From contig NZ_JXTE01000037.1 in the NCBI RefSeq assembly GCF_000972385.1, positions 1-64,000 on the forward strand: 64,000 nucleotides of DNA. The letters are read 5' to 3'. Both the position numbers and the translations under genes were made by a program. Under the pieces are notes generated by a model. That model ran no database searches. It was not told where the DNA came from and saw only the letters and a program-made list of their open reading frames with translations. Shown in pieces: positions 17,004 to 26,004 of this stretch; the first letter of the stretch is position 1; every line of letters begins with the position of its first letter. Source of the stretch: Streptomyces sp. WM6386. Lineage in GTDB: Bacteria; Actinomycetota; Actinomycetes; Streptomycetales; Streptomycetaceae.

Positions 17004-17133
17004 GTTCCGCCCGCCCCTCGTATCAACAGCCCTTGATCATATGGGCGTTGACTCTATCGGGGTCCCAGTGGCGAGTGAGCCCGAAGAAAGGGGCGGGGCC
17101 CGCACGCCGTGGGGATGTGCGGGACCCGCCTGA

Positions 17134-17189
17134 CCGGAGCCCCTCGGGGCCGCGCGGGGTCAGGAGCCGCACGGCCCCGGGGGCTCCGG
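17134..17189 (-). terminator. Long hairpin downstream of the encapsulin/prenyl synthase operon
   Basis: CCGGAGCCCC-TCGGGGCCG at 17134 onward pairs with CGGCCCCG-GGGGCTCCGG ending near 17189, with a loop of about 18 bases. It lies about 55 bases after the polyprenyl synthase stop on the minus strand. Confidence 0.75.
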
Positions 17190-17242
17190 GGTCCGGGTCG
17201 ACTGCTTCCGCAGAGCAGTACGGCCTACTGAGGTATCAGCGC

Positions 17243-18318
17243 TCAACTGGTGCGCCGCGTCACGAACTCGGCCAGGGCCAGCAGTCCCCCCGCCGCCGCC
17301 GGCTCGGGCACCGCACGGGACAGTTCCGCCATCGCGCGGGCCATCCGGTCGGCCGCCTGGACCTGTGCCCAGTCACGTCCACCGGCCCGCTCGACGGCGA
17401 GTGCCGTCCGGTCCAGGTCCTCCTTCGCATACGGGGTCGCGTAGAGCTCCGCCAGTTCCGCGCCCGCCGGGGTGCCGGAGGCCAGCGCGGCGACCACCGG
17501 CAGGGACTTCTTGCGGACCGCGAGGTCGGCCCCGGCCGGTTTGCCGGTGTGGCGCGGGTCGCCCCATATGCCGATCACGTCGTCGATGAGCTGGAAGGCG
17601 AGTCCGGCCTCCCGGCCGAACGCGTCCAGCGCCTCGACGTCCTCCCGCGACGCGCCCGCGTACAGCGCGCCCAGCGCACAGGCACATCCGAGCAGCGCGC
17701 CGGTCTTGGCCTCGGCCATGGCGAGCACCTCGTCGACGGTGACCTCGCCGGGGCCCTGGGTCTCCATGGCCGTGTCCGCGTGCTGGCCGGCACAGAGTTC
17801 GACGACACAGGCCGTGAGCCGGGCGGCCGCGGCCCCGGCCGCCGGGTGCGGGTCCCGGGCGAGCAGCCCGAGGGCGAGCGCCTGGAGGGTATCCCCGGCG
17901 AGGATCGCGTCGGCGTCACCGAACACCGTCCACGCCGTGGGCCGGTGCCGTCGGGTGGTGTCCCGGTCCATCACGTCGTCGTGCAGCAGCGTGAAGTTGT
18001 GGACCAGCTCCACCGCCGCGGCCGCCCGCACGGCCACCTCCCGCGCCGCCGCTCCCCCAGTGCGGCGGCCGCGGTGAGGACGAGTGCGGGCCGTATCGCC
18101 TTGCCGGCGTTGCCCGCCGCCGGGGTGCCGTCGGCGTGCTCCCAGCCGAAGTGGTACAGCGCGATCCGGCGCATGGAGCCGGGGAGCGACTCGATCGCCT
18201 CGCGCAGCACGGGGTCGACCGACGCCCGGGCCCGCTCCAGGATCACCGCCGCCTCGTGCCCGTCGAGCGGCTCCGTCCCGGCAGGGTGCTGTGTCGCCTC
18301 CCTCATGAGCTCGGCCAT
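17243..18318 (-). pseudogene. Polyprenyl diphosphate synthase, frame broken by one base; likely encapsulin cargo
   Basis: This trans-isoprenyl diphosphate synthase would make a C10-C20 prenyl diphosphate. Its N-terminal part (MAELMREATQ to AAAALG) is in one frame and its catalytic part (VELVHNFTLLHDDVMD, later LIDDVIGIWGD, the two Asp-rich motifs) in another. The switch falls at a run of five C at 18054-18058 (five G in the sense strand); one added base joins both halves into exactly 359 codons with a normal sequence through the join. It may be a sequencing error, a real mutation or a frameshift site. ATG 18318 has GAGGGG upstream. In-frame GTG 18441 overlaps the encapsulin stop and would add 41 Pro/Ser/Thr-rich residues. 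Confidence 0.85.
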
Positions 18319-18431
18319 GGAGGTCCCCTCGGAGAGTCCGCGGACGGTGGCGTTTGTGCTGCGACTGGGCGCATACGACCGGGGTGTACCCGCCCGTGGG
18401 GGCGGGGACACGGTTCCCAGCTGCAGAAACG

Positions 18432-19838
18432 TCACCTCCACCGGCCGATCTCGACGTTCTCCAGCACGCCGAGCGCGTCCGGCACAAGCACCGCGGCCGA
18501 GTAGTACGCCGTCACCAGGTACTTGATGATCGCCTGCTCATTGATGCCCATGAACCGCACCGACAGGCTCGGCTCGATCTCGTCCGGGATACCGGCCTGC
18601 TGCAGACCGATGACGCCCTGCTCGGCCTCGCCGGTACGCATCGCGATGATCGAGGTCGTACGGGCCTCGGTGACCGGGATCTTGTTGCACGGGTAGATCG
18701 GCACCCCCCGCCAGGTGGGGATGCGGTTGCCGCCCACGTCGATGGTCTCGGGGACGAGTCCGCGCTTGTTGAGCTCACGCCCGATCGCGGAGATCGCGCG
18801 CGGATGCGCGAGCAGCAGCTTGGTGCCGCGCCGCCTGCTGAGGAGCTCGTCCAGGTCGTCGGGGCTGGGCACGCCGTCGTGCGGCTGGATGCGCTGGTCG
18901 TACTCGCAGTTGCTGAGCAGCCCGAACTCCCGGTTGTTGACGAGCTCGTGCTCCTGGCGCTCCTTCAACGCCTCCACGGTCAGCCTCAGTTGCTGCTCGG
19001 TCTGGTTCATCGGCTGGTTGTAGAGGTCGGCCACGCGTGAGTGGATGCGCAACACCGTCTGGGCCACGCTCAGTTCGTACTCACGCGGCCGGGCCTCGTA
19101 GTCCACGAAGGTGTGCGGGATGTCCGGCTCACCGCTGTGGCCGGCCGCGAGGTCGATCGCCTTCTCACCGTATTTGTTGGTGCTCTGCTCCGGGATCGCG
19201 CGCAGCGCCTGGAGGTGCTCACGCAGGGAGTCGGTGCGCTCCGCGACCTGTTCGACGGCGTTGCGCGGAAGGACGAGCACCGTGCAGCCGGTGACCGCGC
19301 GAGCGGTGTACTCCCAGATGGCCTCGGGGTCCAGCAGCGCCTGGTCGCCGAAGTAGGCGCCGTCGGCGAGGACTCCGAGGACGGCGTCGTCGCCGTAGGG
19401 GCCCGTGCCGATCTTCTCCACCCTGCCGTGCGCCAGCAGGAAGACCACGTCGGCCTGGCTGCCGAACGAGGCGATCACGTCCCCCGCCGCGAACTCGCGC
19501 TGCTCACACCGGCGGGCGAGCTCCGTGAGCACCTCCTCGTCCTCGTACGACCGAAGCGCCGGCAGTTCGCACAGTTCCTCCGGAATGACCTCGACCCGAT
19601 CGCCCGTCTTCACAAAAGTGACCCGGCCATCCCCCACGGCGTAGGTCAGCCGCCGGTTCACGCGGTACGTACCGCCTTGAACATTCACCCAGGGCAGCGT
19701 GCGCAGCAGCCAGCGAGAGCTGATCTCCTGCATCTGGGGTGCGGACTTGGTGGTGGTGGCCAGGTTCCGCGCGGCCGCCGTGCCGAGACTCTGCTGCGGC
19801 CGGCCCTGCTCGGTGCGGACCTCTTCGCCTACCGACAT
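18432..19838 (-). CDS. Family 2B encapsulin shell protein with cyclic-nucleotide-binding-like domain
   Basis: The 468-aa protein is often annotated as Crp-like or nucleotide-binding but reads as a family 2B encapsulin: an N-terminal arm and first shell part (residues 1-95), an inserted cNMP-binding-like domain (about 95-205, with [18 protein letters not shown] and [12 protein letters not shown]), then an SrpI/HK97-like shell region (240-468, with [24 protein letters not shown] and [14 protein letters not shown]). It lacks the HTH of a Crp regulator. The phosphate-binding cassette is altered (GDQALL for GExALL), so ligand binding is uncertain. ATG 19838 has GGGAGGG 9 bases upstream; the longer frame to 20162 has none. 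The prenyl synthase follows, with a possible 10-base overlap. Confidence 0.85.
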   Translation of the reverse strand: MSVGEEVRTEQGRPQQSLGTAAARNLATTTKSAPQMQEISSRWLLRTLPWVNVQGGTYRVNRRLTYAVGDGRVTFVKTGDRVEVIPEELCELPALRSYEDEEVLTELARRCEQREFAAGDVIASFGSQADVVFLLAHGRVEKIGTGPYGDDAVLGVLADGAYFGDQALLDPEAIWEYTARAVTGCTVLVLPRNAVEQVAERTDSLREHLQALRAIPEQSTNKYGEKAIDLAAGHSGEPDIPHTFVDYEARPREYELSVAQTVLRIHSRVADLYNQPMNQTEQQLRLTVEALKERQEHELVNNREFGLLSNCEYDQRIQPHDGVPSPDDLDELLSRRRGTKLLLAHPRAISAIGRELNKRGLVPETIDVGGNRIPTWRGVPIYPCNKIPVTEARTTSIIAMRTGEAEQGVIGLQQAGIPDEIEPSLSVRFMGINEQAIIKYLVTAYYSAAVLVPDALGVLENVEIGRWR

Positions 19839-20122
19839 ATGAGAATTGCCCTCCCGGTCATACCCCCGCGCCGGTCTGCACCGGGGCATCGAACTGCGGA
19901 CCAGCCTTCCATCACGGAACGTGCCGGTGCTATTACACGAAAGAGTTGGAATGGATCTTCGATAACTGGGCAATACCGAGATCTCGCACACCGTTCCCGG
20001 CCCGGTGTCCGAAACGGCTCGCACACCGTACGAACCAGGTAGTCCCGGCTGCCCGCCCCGGGTACAAGCAGCGGTACGAGCCGGTCGCGACAGGCGGTCG
20101 CCGCGCAAGCGAAGGAGGCGGC
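19839..20122. promoter_or_regulatory. Divergent promoter region, encapsulin / PGRP amidase
   Basis: This 284-bp gap must hold promoters in both directions. On the minus strand TAATAG near 19936-19930 is a plausible -10 for the encapsulin operon, but I could not pair it with a good -35. I found no strong palindrome. Long ORF extensions through here lack ribosome-binding sites. Confidence 0.4.
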
Positions 20123-20713
20123 ATGGCCCCACCCATGTCCGCGAACACGTTCCTGGACGCACTGCAGGACGAGGGCGTCACCGTCGTCCAGGTCGGCGAC
20201 TGGAGACATCACAACCGCAATCACAAGGGCCCCTGGGGCCCGGTGCACGGCGTGATGATCCACCACACGGTGACCAAGGGCAGCGAACGCACCGTCGAAC
20301 TCTGCCGCGACGGCTACGAGGGCCTCCCCGGCCCGCTCTGCCACGGCGTGATCACCAAGGACGGCCGCGTCCACCTCGTCGGCTACGGCCGCGCCAACCA
20401 CGCGGGCCTCGGCGACGACGACGTCCTGCGCGCGGTGATCGCCGAGAAGGCCCTCCCGCCGGACAACGAGGCGAACACCGACGGCAACCGCCACTTCTAC
20501 GGCTTCGAGTGCGAGAACCTCGGCGACGGCAGGGACCCGTGGCCGGCGGCCCAACTGGAGGCGATCGAGAAGGTCGCCGCCGCGATCTGCCGCCACCACG
20601 GCTGGACGGAACGGTCGGTCATCGGCCACCTGGAGTGGCAGCCCGGGAAGGTGGACCCACGCGGCTTCACGATGGCGTCGATGCGGGCACGGATCAGGGA
20701 CCGTCTGAAGTGA
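20123..20713 (+). CDS. PGRP-type N-acetylmuramoyl-L-alanine amidase, apparently cytoplasmic
   Basis: The 196-aa protein is an Amidase_2/PGRP domain alone: [13 protein letters not shown] (first zinc His), [23 protein letters not shown] and [18 protein letters not shown] (second zinc His and a Lys at the catalytic-base position, with Asp where Cys sits in many zinc PGRPs). It resembles phage-type amidases. No signal peptide or transmembrane segment is seen. Start ATG 20123 has AAGGAGGCGGC upstream. It is divergent from the encapsulin gene. Confidence 0.85.
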   Translation: MAPPMSANTFLDALQDEGVTVVQVGDWRHHNRNHKGPWGPVHGVMIHHTVTKGSERTVELCRDGYEGLPGPLCHGVITKDGRVHLVGYGRANHAGLGDDDVLRAVIAEKALPPDNEANTDGNRHFYGFECENLGDGRDPWPAAQLEAIEKVAAAICRHHGWTERSVIGHLEWQPGKVDPRGFTMASMRARIRDRLK

Positions 20714-20774
20714 GGAGCGTCCGAAGCAATGGCACGGATGTTCCGGGGGCGACCACGCAGGCGACAATGAGGGC

Positions 20775-21677
20775 GTGACCAGCACCGACCTCGCCGCCCT
20801 GCACCCCCGGCTCCCGTCGCCGCTGCAGGAGATCGAGGACGACCGCTTCACCCGTCGGGGCGTCCGCCTCCTCCTGAAACGCGACGACCTCATCCACCCC
20901 GACCTCGTCGGCAACAAATGGCGCAAGCTCGCCCCGAACCTCACGGCCGCGGCCGGCCGCACGGTGCTCACCTTCGGCGGCGCGTACTCCAACCACCTGC
21001 GCGCGACGGCCGCCGCGGGGCGGTTGCTGGGGCTGCCGACGGTCGGCGTGGTCCGCGGCGACGAACTGGCCGACCGGCCCCTGAACCCCTCCCTGACCCG
21101 TTGCGTGTCCGACGGCATGCGGCTGTGTTTCGTCGACAGGTCGACCTATCGCCGCAAGAACGAGCCATCGACTCTGGCAGCGGTTCTGCACGCGGCGGGG
21201 GCCGAGGACGCGTACGTCGTGCCGGAGGGCGGGAGCAACGCGCTTGCGGTACGGGGCTGCCGAGCGCTCGGCGAGGAGTTGCGGGGGCGGGCCGACGTGG
21301 TCGCGGTGGCGTGCGGGACGGGCGGCACCTTCGCGGGGCTGGCGGCGGGACTGGGGCCGGGTCAGCGGGTGTTGGGGATACCGGTGCTCAAGGGCGGTTT
21401 CCTGACGGCCGACATAGAGGGCCTGCAACGGGAGGCGTTCGGGGGCCGTCGCGGCGACTGGTCACTGGAGGACCGGTTCCATTTCGGGGGTTACGCACGT
21501 ACGACACCCGAACTCGACGCCTTCGCGGAGGACTTCGAGGGGCGCCACGGGGTGGGGGTGGAGCGGCTGTATGTCGCCAAGTTGCTGTATGGACTTGTTG
21601 CGTTGTCGGAAGAGGACACGTTTCCGGCGGGGACCAAGGTGGTCGCGGTGATCACCGGGAATCCGTTCCACGGATGA
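20775..21677 (+). CDS. PLP-dependent ACC deaminase / D-cysteine desulfhydrase-like protein
   Basis: The 300-aa protein is of fold-type II PLP enzymes in the ACC deaminase/D-cysteine desulfhydrase branch. LLKRDDL and GNKWRKL hold the likely PLP-binding Lys, FGGAYSNHLRA is the substrate-anion loop, and VACGTGGTFAGLAAGL is the PLP-phosphate loop. The reaction, deamination of ACC or desulfuration of D-cysteine, cannot be decided by eye. Start GTG 20775. It is convergent with the antiporter gene. Confidence 0.85.
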   Translation: MTSTDLAALHPRLPSPLQEIEDDRFTRRGVRLLLKRDDLIHPDLVGNKWRKLAPNLTAAAGRTVLTFGGAYSNHLRATAAAGRLLGLPTVGVVRGDELADRPLNPSLTRCVSDGMRLCFVDRSTYRRKNEPSTLAAVLHAAGAEDAYVVPEGGSNALAVRGCRALGEELRGRADVVAVACGTGGTFAGLAAGLGPGQRVLGIPVLKGGFLTADIEGLQREAFGGRRGDWSLEDRFHFGGYARTTPELDAFAEDFEGRHGVGVERLYVAKLLYGLVALSEEDTFPAGTKVVAVITGNPFHG

Positions 21678-21696
21678 TGAGCGGGACTACGAGATG

Positions 21697-23289
21697 TCAC
21701 GCCGCCTCCCGATACGCCGCCGCCTCCTCCAGGTCCAGCCTGCGCAGCAGGGTCCGCAGCATCTCGTCGTCGATGTAGCGCGCGTCCCGCAGCTTCACGA
21801 ACACCTCGCGTTCGGCGCCGATCATCTCCCGGGACAGCCGTCGGTATGTGTCGTCGACGGTCTCGCCGGTCACCGGGTTCACCGAGCCGAGGCGCTCCCA
21901 GACGGCGTTGCGGCGGCGTTCCAGGACCGTGCGGAGGCGGTCGGCAAGGGGTTGTGGGAGGGCGTTGCGTTCGTCGGACAGGAGGTCGTCCAGGTGGCGT
22001 TCGGCGGCCCGGGAGGCCTGTGCCTGGGCGTTGGCCTCCGCCAGGGTCTCGGCCTGGGCGTCGCGGCCGGGGAGCTTCAGCAGGCGGATCAGCGGGGGGA
22101 GGGTGACGCCCTGGACGACCAGGGTGCCGATGACGGTGGTGAAGGTCAGGAAGAGGATGAGGTTGCGGCCGGGGAACGGCTCGCCGTGCATGGTCTCGGG
22201 GATCGAGAAGGCGATGGCCAGCGAGACGACACCGCGCATGCCGGCCCAGGCGATCACGAAGGGCGCCTTCCAGGTGGGGTTGTCCTCACGCTCCCTGATC
22301 CGCGAGGAGAGCAGGAGCGGCAGGAAGGTCGCGGGGTACACCCAGACGAACCGGGAGACGACGACCACCGCGAAGACGGCCACCGCGTACCAGGCGGCGT
22401 CGCCACCCTCGTACTCCCCGAGACCCTTCACGACGACGCGCAGCTGCAGGCCGATGAGGGCGAAGACCGACGACTCCAGGACGAAGGCGACCATCTTCCA
22501 CACGGCGTCCTCCTGGAGGCGGGTGGCGAAGTCGACCTCCCACGCGCGGTGTCCGAGGAAGAGGGCCACGACGACGACCGCGAGGACTCCTGAGGCGTGG
22601 AACTGCTCGGCGGCGGCGTAGGCGACGAAGGGGATCAGCAGGGAGAGGGTGTTCTGGAGCAGCGGTTCCTTGAGGTGGGTGCGCAGCCAGTGGATCGGGA
22701 CCATCAGGATCAGACCGACCGCGACGCCGCCGACCGCCGCGAGCAGGAACTCGCCGATGCCGCCCGCCCAGGACGCGCCCTCGCCGACCGCGGCCGCGAG
22801 GGCGACCCGGTAGGCGGTGATCGCGGTGGCGTCGTTCACCAGGGACTCGCCCTGGAGGATCGTGGTGATCCGGGACGGCAGCCCCACCCGGCGCGCGACC
22901 GCCGTCGCCGCGACCGCGTCCGGCGGCGCCACCACCGCGCCCAGGACGAGTGCGCCGGTCAGCGACAGGCCGGGCACGATTCGGTAGGCGGCCCAGCCGA
23001 CGACGAAGGTCGCGAAGAGCACGTACCCCACGGACAGCAGCGCCACGGGCCGCAGTTGCGCGCGCAGGTCGAGGTAGGAGCTGTCGGTGGCCGCCGAGTG
23101 CAGCAGCGGGGGCAGCACGAGGGGCAGGACGACGTCCGGGTCGAGGGTGTACTCCGGGACCCCCGGGACGTACGAGAGCACCAGCCCCACGGCGACCAGC
23201 AGCAGCGGTGCCGGCACCGGGGTGCGCCGGGCCGCCGCGGCGACCGCGGCGCTGCCCGCCACCAGCAACAGCAGTGGCATCACGTCCAT
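21697..23289 (-). CDS. CPA1-family Na+/H+ antiporter
   Basis: The 530-aa protein has about 12 transmembrane segments (residues 1-400) and the CPA1 motifs APPDAVAATAV and ILQGESLVNDATAI, whose acidic residues carry ion exchange. The C-terminal 130 residues are charged and cytoplasmic (HLDDLLSDERNALPQPLADR), typical of actinobacterial NhaP/NhaG-like proteins. It probably extrudes Na+ and maintains pH. Start ATG 23289 is chosen because the upstream extension to 23349 is polar; the ribosome-binding site is weak. Confidence 0.9.
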   Translation of the reverse strand: MDVMPLLLLVAGSAAVAAAARRTPVPAPLLLVAVGLVLSYVPGVPEYTLDPDVVLPLVLPPLLHSAATDSSYLDLRAQLRPVALLSVGYVLFATFVVGWAAYRIVPGLSLTGALVLGAVVAPPDAVAATAVARRVGLPSRITTILQGESLVNDATAITAYRVALAAAVGEGASWAGGIGEFLLAAVGGVAVGLILMVPIHWLRTHLKEPLLQNTLSLLIPFVAYAAAEQFHASGVLAVVVVALFLGHRAWEVDFATRLQEDAVWKMVAFVLESSVFALIGLQLRVVVKGLGEYEGGDAAWYAVAVFAVVVVSRFVWVYPATFLPLLLSSRIREREDNPTWKAPFVIAWAGMRGVVSLAIAFSIPETMHGEPFPGRNLILFLTFTTVIGTLVVQGVTLPPLIRLLKLPGRDAQAETLAEANAQAQASRAAERHLDDLLSDERNALPQPLADRLRTVLERRRNAVWERLGSVNPVTGETVDDTYRRLSREMIGAEREVFVKLRDARYIDDEMLRTLLRRLDLEEAAAYREAA

Positions 23290-23351
23290 GGTTCTCGCCC
23301 GCCCTCGTTTTTCCGCGCGGCCTTCCGCGCGGCCGTCGTAATCTGGCAATC

Positions 23352-23612
23352 ATGAAACAGTGCACGCATGCCGACGCGCTGCCGCACCCGGAACCCGCCC
23401 CGCTGAGCGACACGTGTGTCGAGTGTCTGCGCGAGGGCCGACACCCGGTGCAGCTGCGACTGTGCCTCGACTGCGGCCACGTCGGCTGCTGCGACTCCTC
23501 GCCGGGCAGACATGCCACCGAGCACCACAAGGATTCCGGACACCCGATCATGCGGACATTCGAACCCGGTGAGAGCTGGCGATGGTGCTTCGTGGACCAC
23601 GTACTCGTATGA
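23352..23612 (+). CDS. UBP-type zinc-finger protein
   Basis: The 86-aa protein is a single zf-UBP domain: CTHAD, CVECLREG, LRLCLDCGHVGCCDSSPGRHATEH and HPIM give the Cys/His ligands. In eukaryotes the domain binds free ubiquitin C-termini; the actinobacterial role is unknown. Start ATG 23352 is divergent from the antiporter, 62 bp away. Confidence 0.88.
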   Translation: MKQCTHADALPHPEPAPLSDTCVECLREGRHPVQLRLCLDCGHVGCCDSSPGRHATEHHKDSGHPIMRTFEPGESWRWCFVDHVLV

Positions 23613-23636
23613 CCTCGGACCGCTCCGGTTTTCGAC

Positions 23637-23662
23637 GGTTCGACGGTCTGACGTCTGGGTAC
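23637..23662 (+). promoter_or_regulatory. Sigma-B/H-type promoter candidate upstream of prsH-sigH
   Basis: GGTT (23637-23640) and GGGTAC (23657-23662) with a 16-base spacer fit the Streptomyces stress-sigma consensus GNNT-N14-16-GGGTAC. It lies 210 bp before prsH, where multiple sigH promoters are known in S. coelicolor. An inverted pair GTGACGC (23739-23745) / GCGTCAC (23790-23796) lies downstream. Confidence 0.55.
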
Positions 23663-23871
23663 GTCAACCCGGCGCGCGTTCTTCCCAATTGGAGCCGCAG
23701 ACCCCTAGACACGGAGCGTGTCCACAGTTTTACTGTGAGTGACGCCGAGGGGTTGGGGTCCTGGGGACAGGAAAGTTGAGAGCGCGATAGCGTCACCGCT
23801 GAACCACACTTCGCGTTACCCCGGGGGGCGACCCTCGGCCCCGAAAAGCTTGTACCACCTTGGAGGTGAGG

Positions 23872-24285
23872 GTGTCCCAGATCGCAGGCGAGCCCGCGAC
23901 CCAGGACTTCGTGGAAGTCCGGCTGCCGGCTGCGGGTGCCTACCTGTCGGTGCTGCGTACGGCGACTGCCGGCCTCGCGGCCCGTTTGGACTTCACCCTC
24001 GACGAGATCGAGGACCTGCGCATCGCGGTGGACGAGGCCTGCGCGATCCTGCTCCAGCAGGCCGTGCCCGGCTCGGTGCTCAGTTGTGTCTTCCGCCTCG
24101 TCGACGACTCACTCGAGGTCACCGTCTCGGCGCCGACCACGGACGGTCACGCCCCCGCGCGTGACACCTTCGCCTGGACCGTCCTGTCCGCTCTCGCGGG
24201 CAAGGTCTCCTCAGCCGTGGACGACGACAAAACCGTTTCGATCAGCCTCTACAAACAGCGCGGCGCGGGACCCGGGCCGGCGTGA
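23872..24285 (+). CDS. prsH: Anti-sigma factor of the RsbW type (PrsH/UshX)
   Basis: The 137-aa GHKL-fold anti-sigma factor would bind and hold SigH. It shows the N-box ATP-site region DEIEDLRIAVDEACAILL and ends with DDKTVSISLYKQ. Start GTG 23872 has GGAGGTGAG upstream. The GTGA at its end overlaps the sigH start, so translation is coupled. In S. coelicolor this partner of SigH is released by anti-anti-sigma factors during osmotic stress. Confidence 0.9.
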   Translation: MSQIAGEPATQDFVEVRLPAAGAYLSVLRTATAGLAARLDFTLDEIEDLRIAVDEACAILLQQAVPGSVLSCVFRLVDDSLEVTVSAPTTDGHAPARDTFAWTVLSALAGKVSSAVDDDKTVSISLYKQRGAGPGPA

Positions 24286-25379
24286 GGACAGGGGACGGGC
24301 CGGTGCGTGACGAAGAGCGCGGCACACGGGAGCTGCCGACCGAGGGCACAGGCGGGTCCCGACGCACGGGGGACGGCGTCAACAGCATCCCCGAACAGGC
24401 CCGGCCGCATCCGGAGGACGACTCGCCGGAGGCCGGCTTCCTGGACGACGGGCAGCGGGATCAGGAAGGTGCCGTGCAGAGCGTGCCTCTGGACGGACGG
24501 ATCGGGGTCTCCCCTGTCCGAGCAGAGACGAGGGCTCGGGGAAGGGCGACGGGCGGGACGATGAGCGAGCACCAGCGAGACGATCAACAGGGCGCGCAGA
24601 GCGGGCAGGCCACGCAGCACAACCCTCAGGACCGCAGCGGAGCACGCGCGCTGTTCATCGAGCTGCGCAAGCTGCAGGACGGCAGCACGGAGTACGCGGA
24701 CCTGCGCAACCGGCTGGTCCGTATGCACCTGCCGCTCGTCGAGCACCTCGCGCGCCGCTTCCGCAACCGCGGCGAGCCGCTGGACGATCTGACCCAGGTC
24801 GCCACCATCGGCCTGATCAAGTCGGTCGACCGCTTCGACCCGGAGCGTGGCGTCGAGTTCTCGACGTACGCGACCCCGACGGTCGTCGGCGAGATCAAGC
24901 GGCATTTCCGGGACAAGGGCTGGGCGGTCCGCGTCCCGCGCAGGCTCCAGGAACTGCGCCTCGCGCTCACCACGGCGACGGCGGAGCTCTCGCAACTGCA
25001 CGGCCGCTCCCCCACGGTCCACGAGCTGGCCGAGAAGCTGGGCATCTCGGAGGAGGAGGTCCTGGAGGGCCTGGAGTCCGCCAACGCGTACTCCACGCTG
25101 TCCCTGGACGTCCCGGACACCGACGACGAGTCACCGGCGGTGGCGGACACCCTGGGCGCGGAGGACGAGGCGCTGGAGGGCGTCGAGTACCGCGAGTCGC
25201 TCAAGCCGCTGCTCGAGGACCTGCCGCCGCGCGAGAAGCGGATCCTGCTGCTGCGGTTCTTCGGCAACATGACGCAGTCGCAGATCGCGCAGGAGGTCGG
25301 CATCTCGCAGATGCATGTCTCCCGGCTGCTGGCGCGGACGCTGGCGCAGCTGCGGGAGAAGCTCCTGGTGGAGGAGTAG
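24282..25379 (+). CDS. sigH: Stress sigma factor SigH (SigB/SigF family)
   Basis: The 365-aa sigma factor serves osmotic stress response and septation in S. coelicolor. The core (from about residue 115) has region 2 (DDLTQVATIGLIKSVDRFDP, EFSTYATPTVVGEIKRHFRD), region 3 and region 4 (RILLLRFFGNMTQSQIAQEVG, SQMHVSRLLARTL). The first 93 residues are an acidic, disordered extension. GTG 24282 overlaps prsH; in-frame starts at GTG 24303 and ATG 24561 (SEHQRDDQQ) could give shorter forms, matching the several SigH sizes known in S. coelicolor. Confidence 0.93.
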   Translation: MRTGDGPVRDEERGTRELPTEGTGGSRRTGDGVNSIPEQARPHPEDDSPEAGFLDDGQRDQEGAVQSVPLDGRIGVSPVRAETRARGRATGGTMSEHQRDDQQGAQSGQATQHNPQDRSGARALFIELRKLQDGSTEYADLRNRLVRMHLPLVEHLARRFRNRGEPLDDLTQVATIGLIKSVDRFDPERGVEFSTYATPTVVGEIKRHFRDKGWAVRVPRRLQELRLALTTATAELSQLHGRSPTVHELAEKLGISEEEVLEGLESANAYSTLSLDVPDTDDESPAVADTLGAEDEALEGVEYRESLKPLLEDLPPREKRILLLRFFGNMTQSQIAQEVGISQMHVSRLLARTLAQLREKLLVEE

Positions 25380-25393
25380 CCGAGGGCCGGGCC

Positions 25394-25843
25394 CTACTTC
25401 TCCGCACCGCCGGCGTTGCCGGGCCCGCGGATTCCGAGGGCCCGGGTCGTCTCTGCGTTGACGAGCAGGACGAGCGCGGTGACCGCGACGACCGCGAGCA
25501 CGATCCCCGCCGGAATCGCCACACTGTCGGCCTGCAACAGGTTGTAGGCCACGGGCAGCGCCAGGATCTGTGTGATGACGGCGGGCCCCCGGCTCCAGCT
25601 ACGGCGGCCGAGCAGCCCCCGCGCGGCGAGCAGTGGCAGCAGGGCGAGGACGATCACCGTGATGCCGCCGGTGACACCGGTCTCCCTGTTGTCCGGGTCG
25701 CCCGTGAATCCCGCCACGAGCATCCACACGCCCCCGACGAACAGTGCGAGCCCCTCCAGCGCGGCCAGCGCGGCGGCGTAGGTCAGCCGCCGCGGCCGCG
25801 GACCGACGGTTTCCTCGGGAACGGGCGTCTGCTCACTGGTCAC
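25394..25843 (-). CDS. Four-helix integral membrane protein
   Basis: The 149-aa protein has four hydrophobic segments (about AALAALEGLALFVGGVWML, ITVIVLALLPLLAARGLL, AVITQILALPVAYNLL and IVLAVVAVTALVLLV) between polar ends. No function is recognised. GTG 25843 (MTSEQTPVPE) is preferred; GTG 25867 adds eight residues. It is convergent with sigH and may terminate against it. Confidence 0.75.
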   Translation of the reverse strand: MTSEQTPVPEETVGPRPRRLTYAAALAALEGLALFVGGVWMLVAGFTGDPDNRETGVTGGITVIVLALLPLLAARGLLGRRSWSRGPAVITQILALPVAYNLLQADSVAIPAGIVLAVVAVTALVLLVNAETTRALGIRGPGNAGGAEK

Positions 25844-25974
25844 CCCTGAAGGGTATCGGCCGCCCACAGCGCCCCCATGGCGGGCCCGAGCGTCTCTCCG
25901 GCGGTTCCGGGACCCATCGCCGTGGCGAGGTTCACGTGATCATCTCTTACTTGATCCCTACCTCGGCCTGTGCC

Positions 25975-25996
25975 GGGTACCACCCAGTAGGTACCC
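25975..25996. promoter_or_regulatory. 22-bp palindrome just upstream of the lipid kinase gene
   Basis: GGGTACC (25975-25981) and GGTACCC (25990-25996) form a perfect 7-bp inverted repeat with an 8-base spacer, ending 8 bases before ATG 26005. This position would block transcription or translation start, so it is a likely operator. Confidence 0.6.
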
Positions 25997-26004
25997 TGCA
26001 ACTC

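Noticed and set aside
17033..18526. 497-aa open frame on the plus strand
   Set aside because: Antisense to the prenyl synthase and the operon terminator; shadow frame.
18432..19838. Crp/Fnr transcription regulator
   Set aside because: A cNMP-like domain is present, but there is no helix-turn-helix, and the C-terminal half fits an encapsulin shell.
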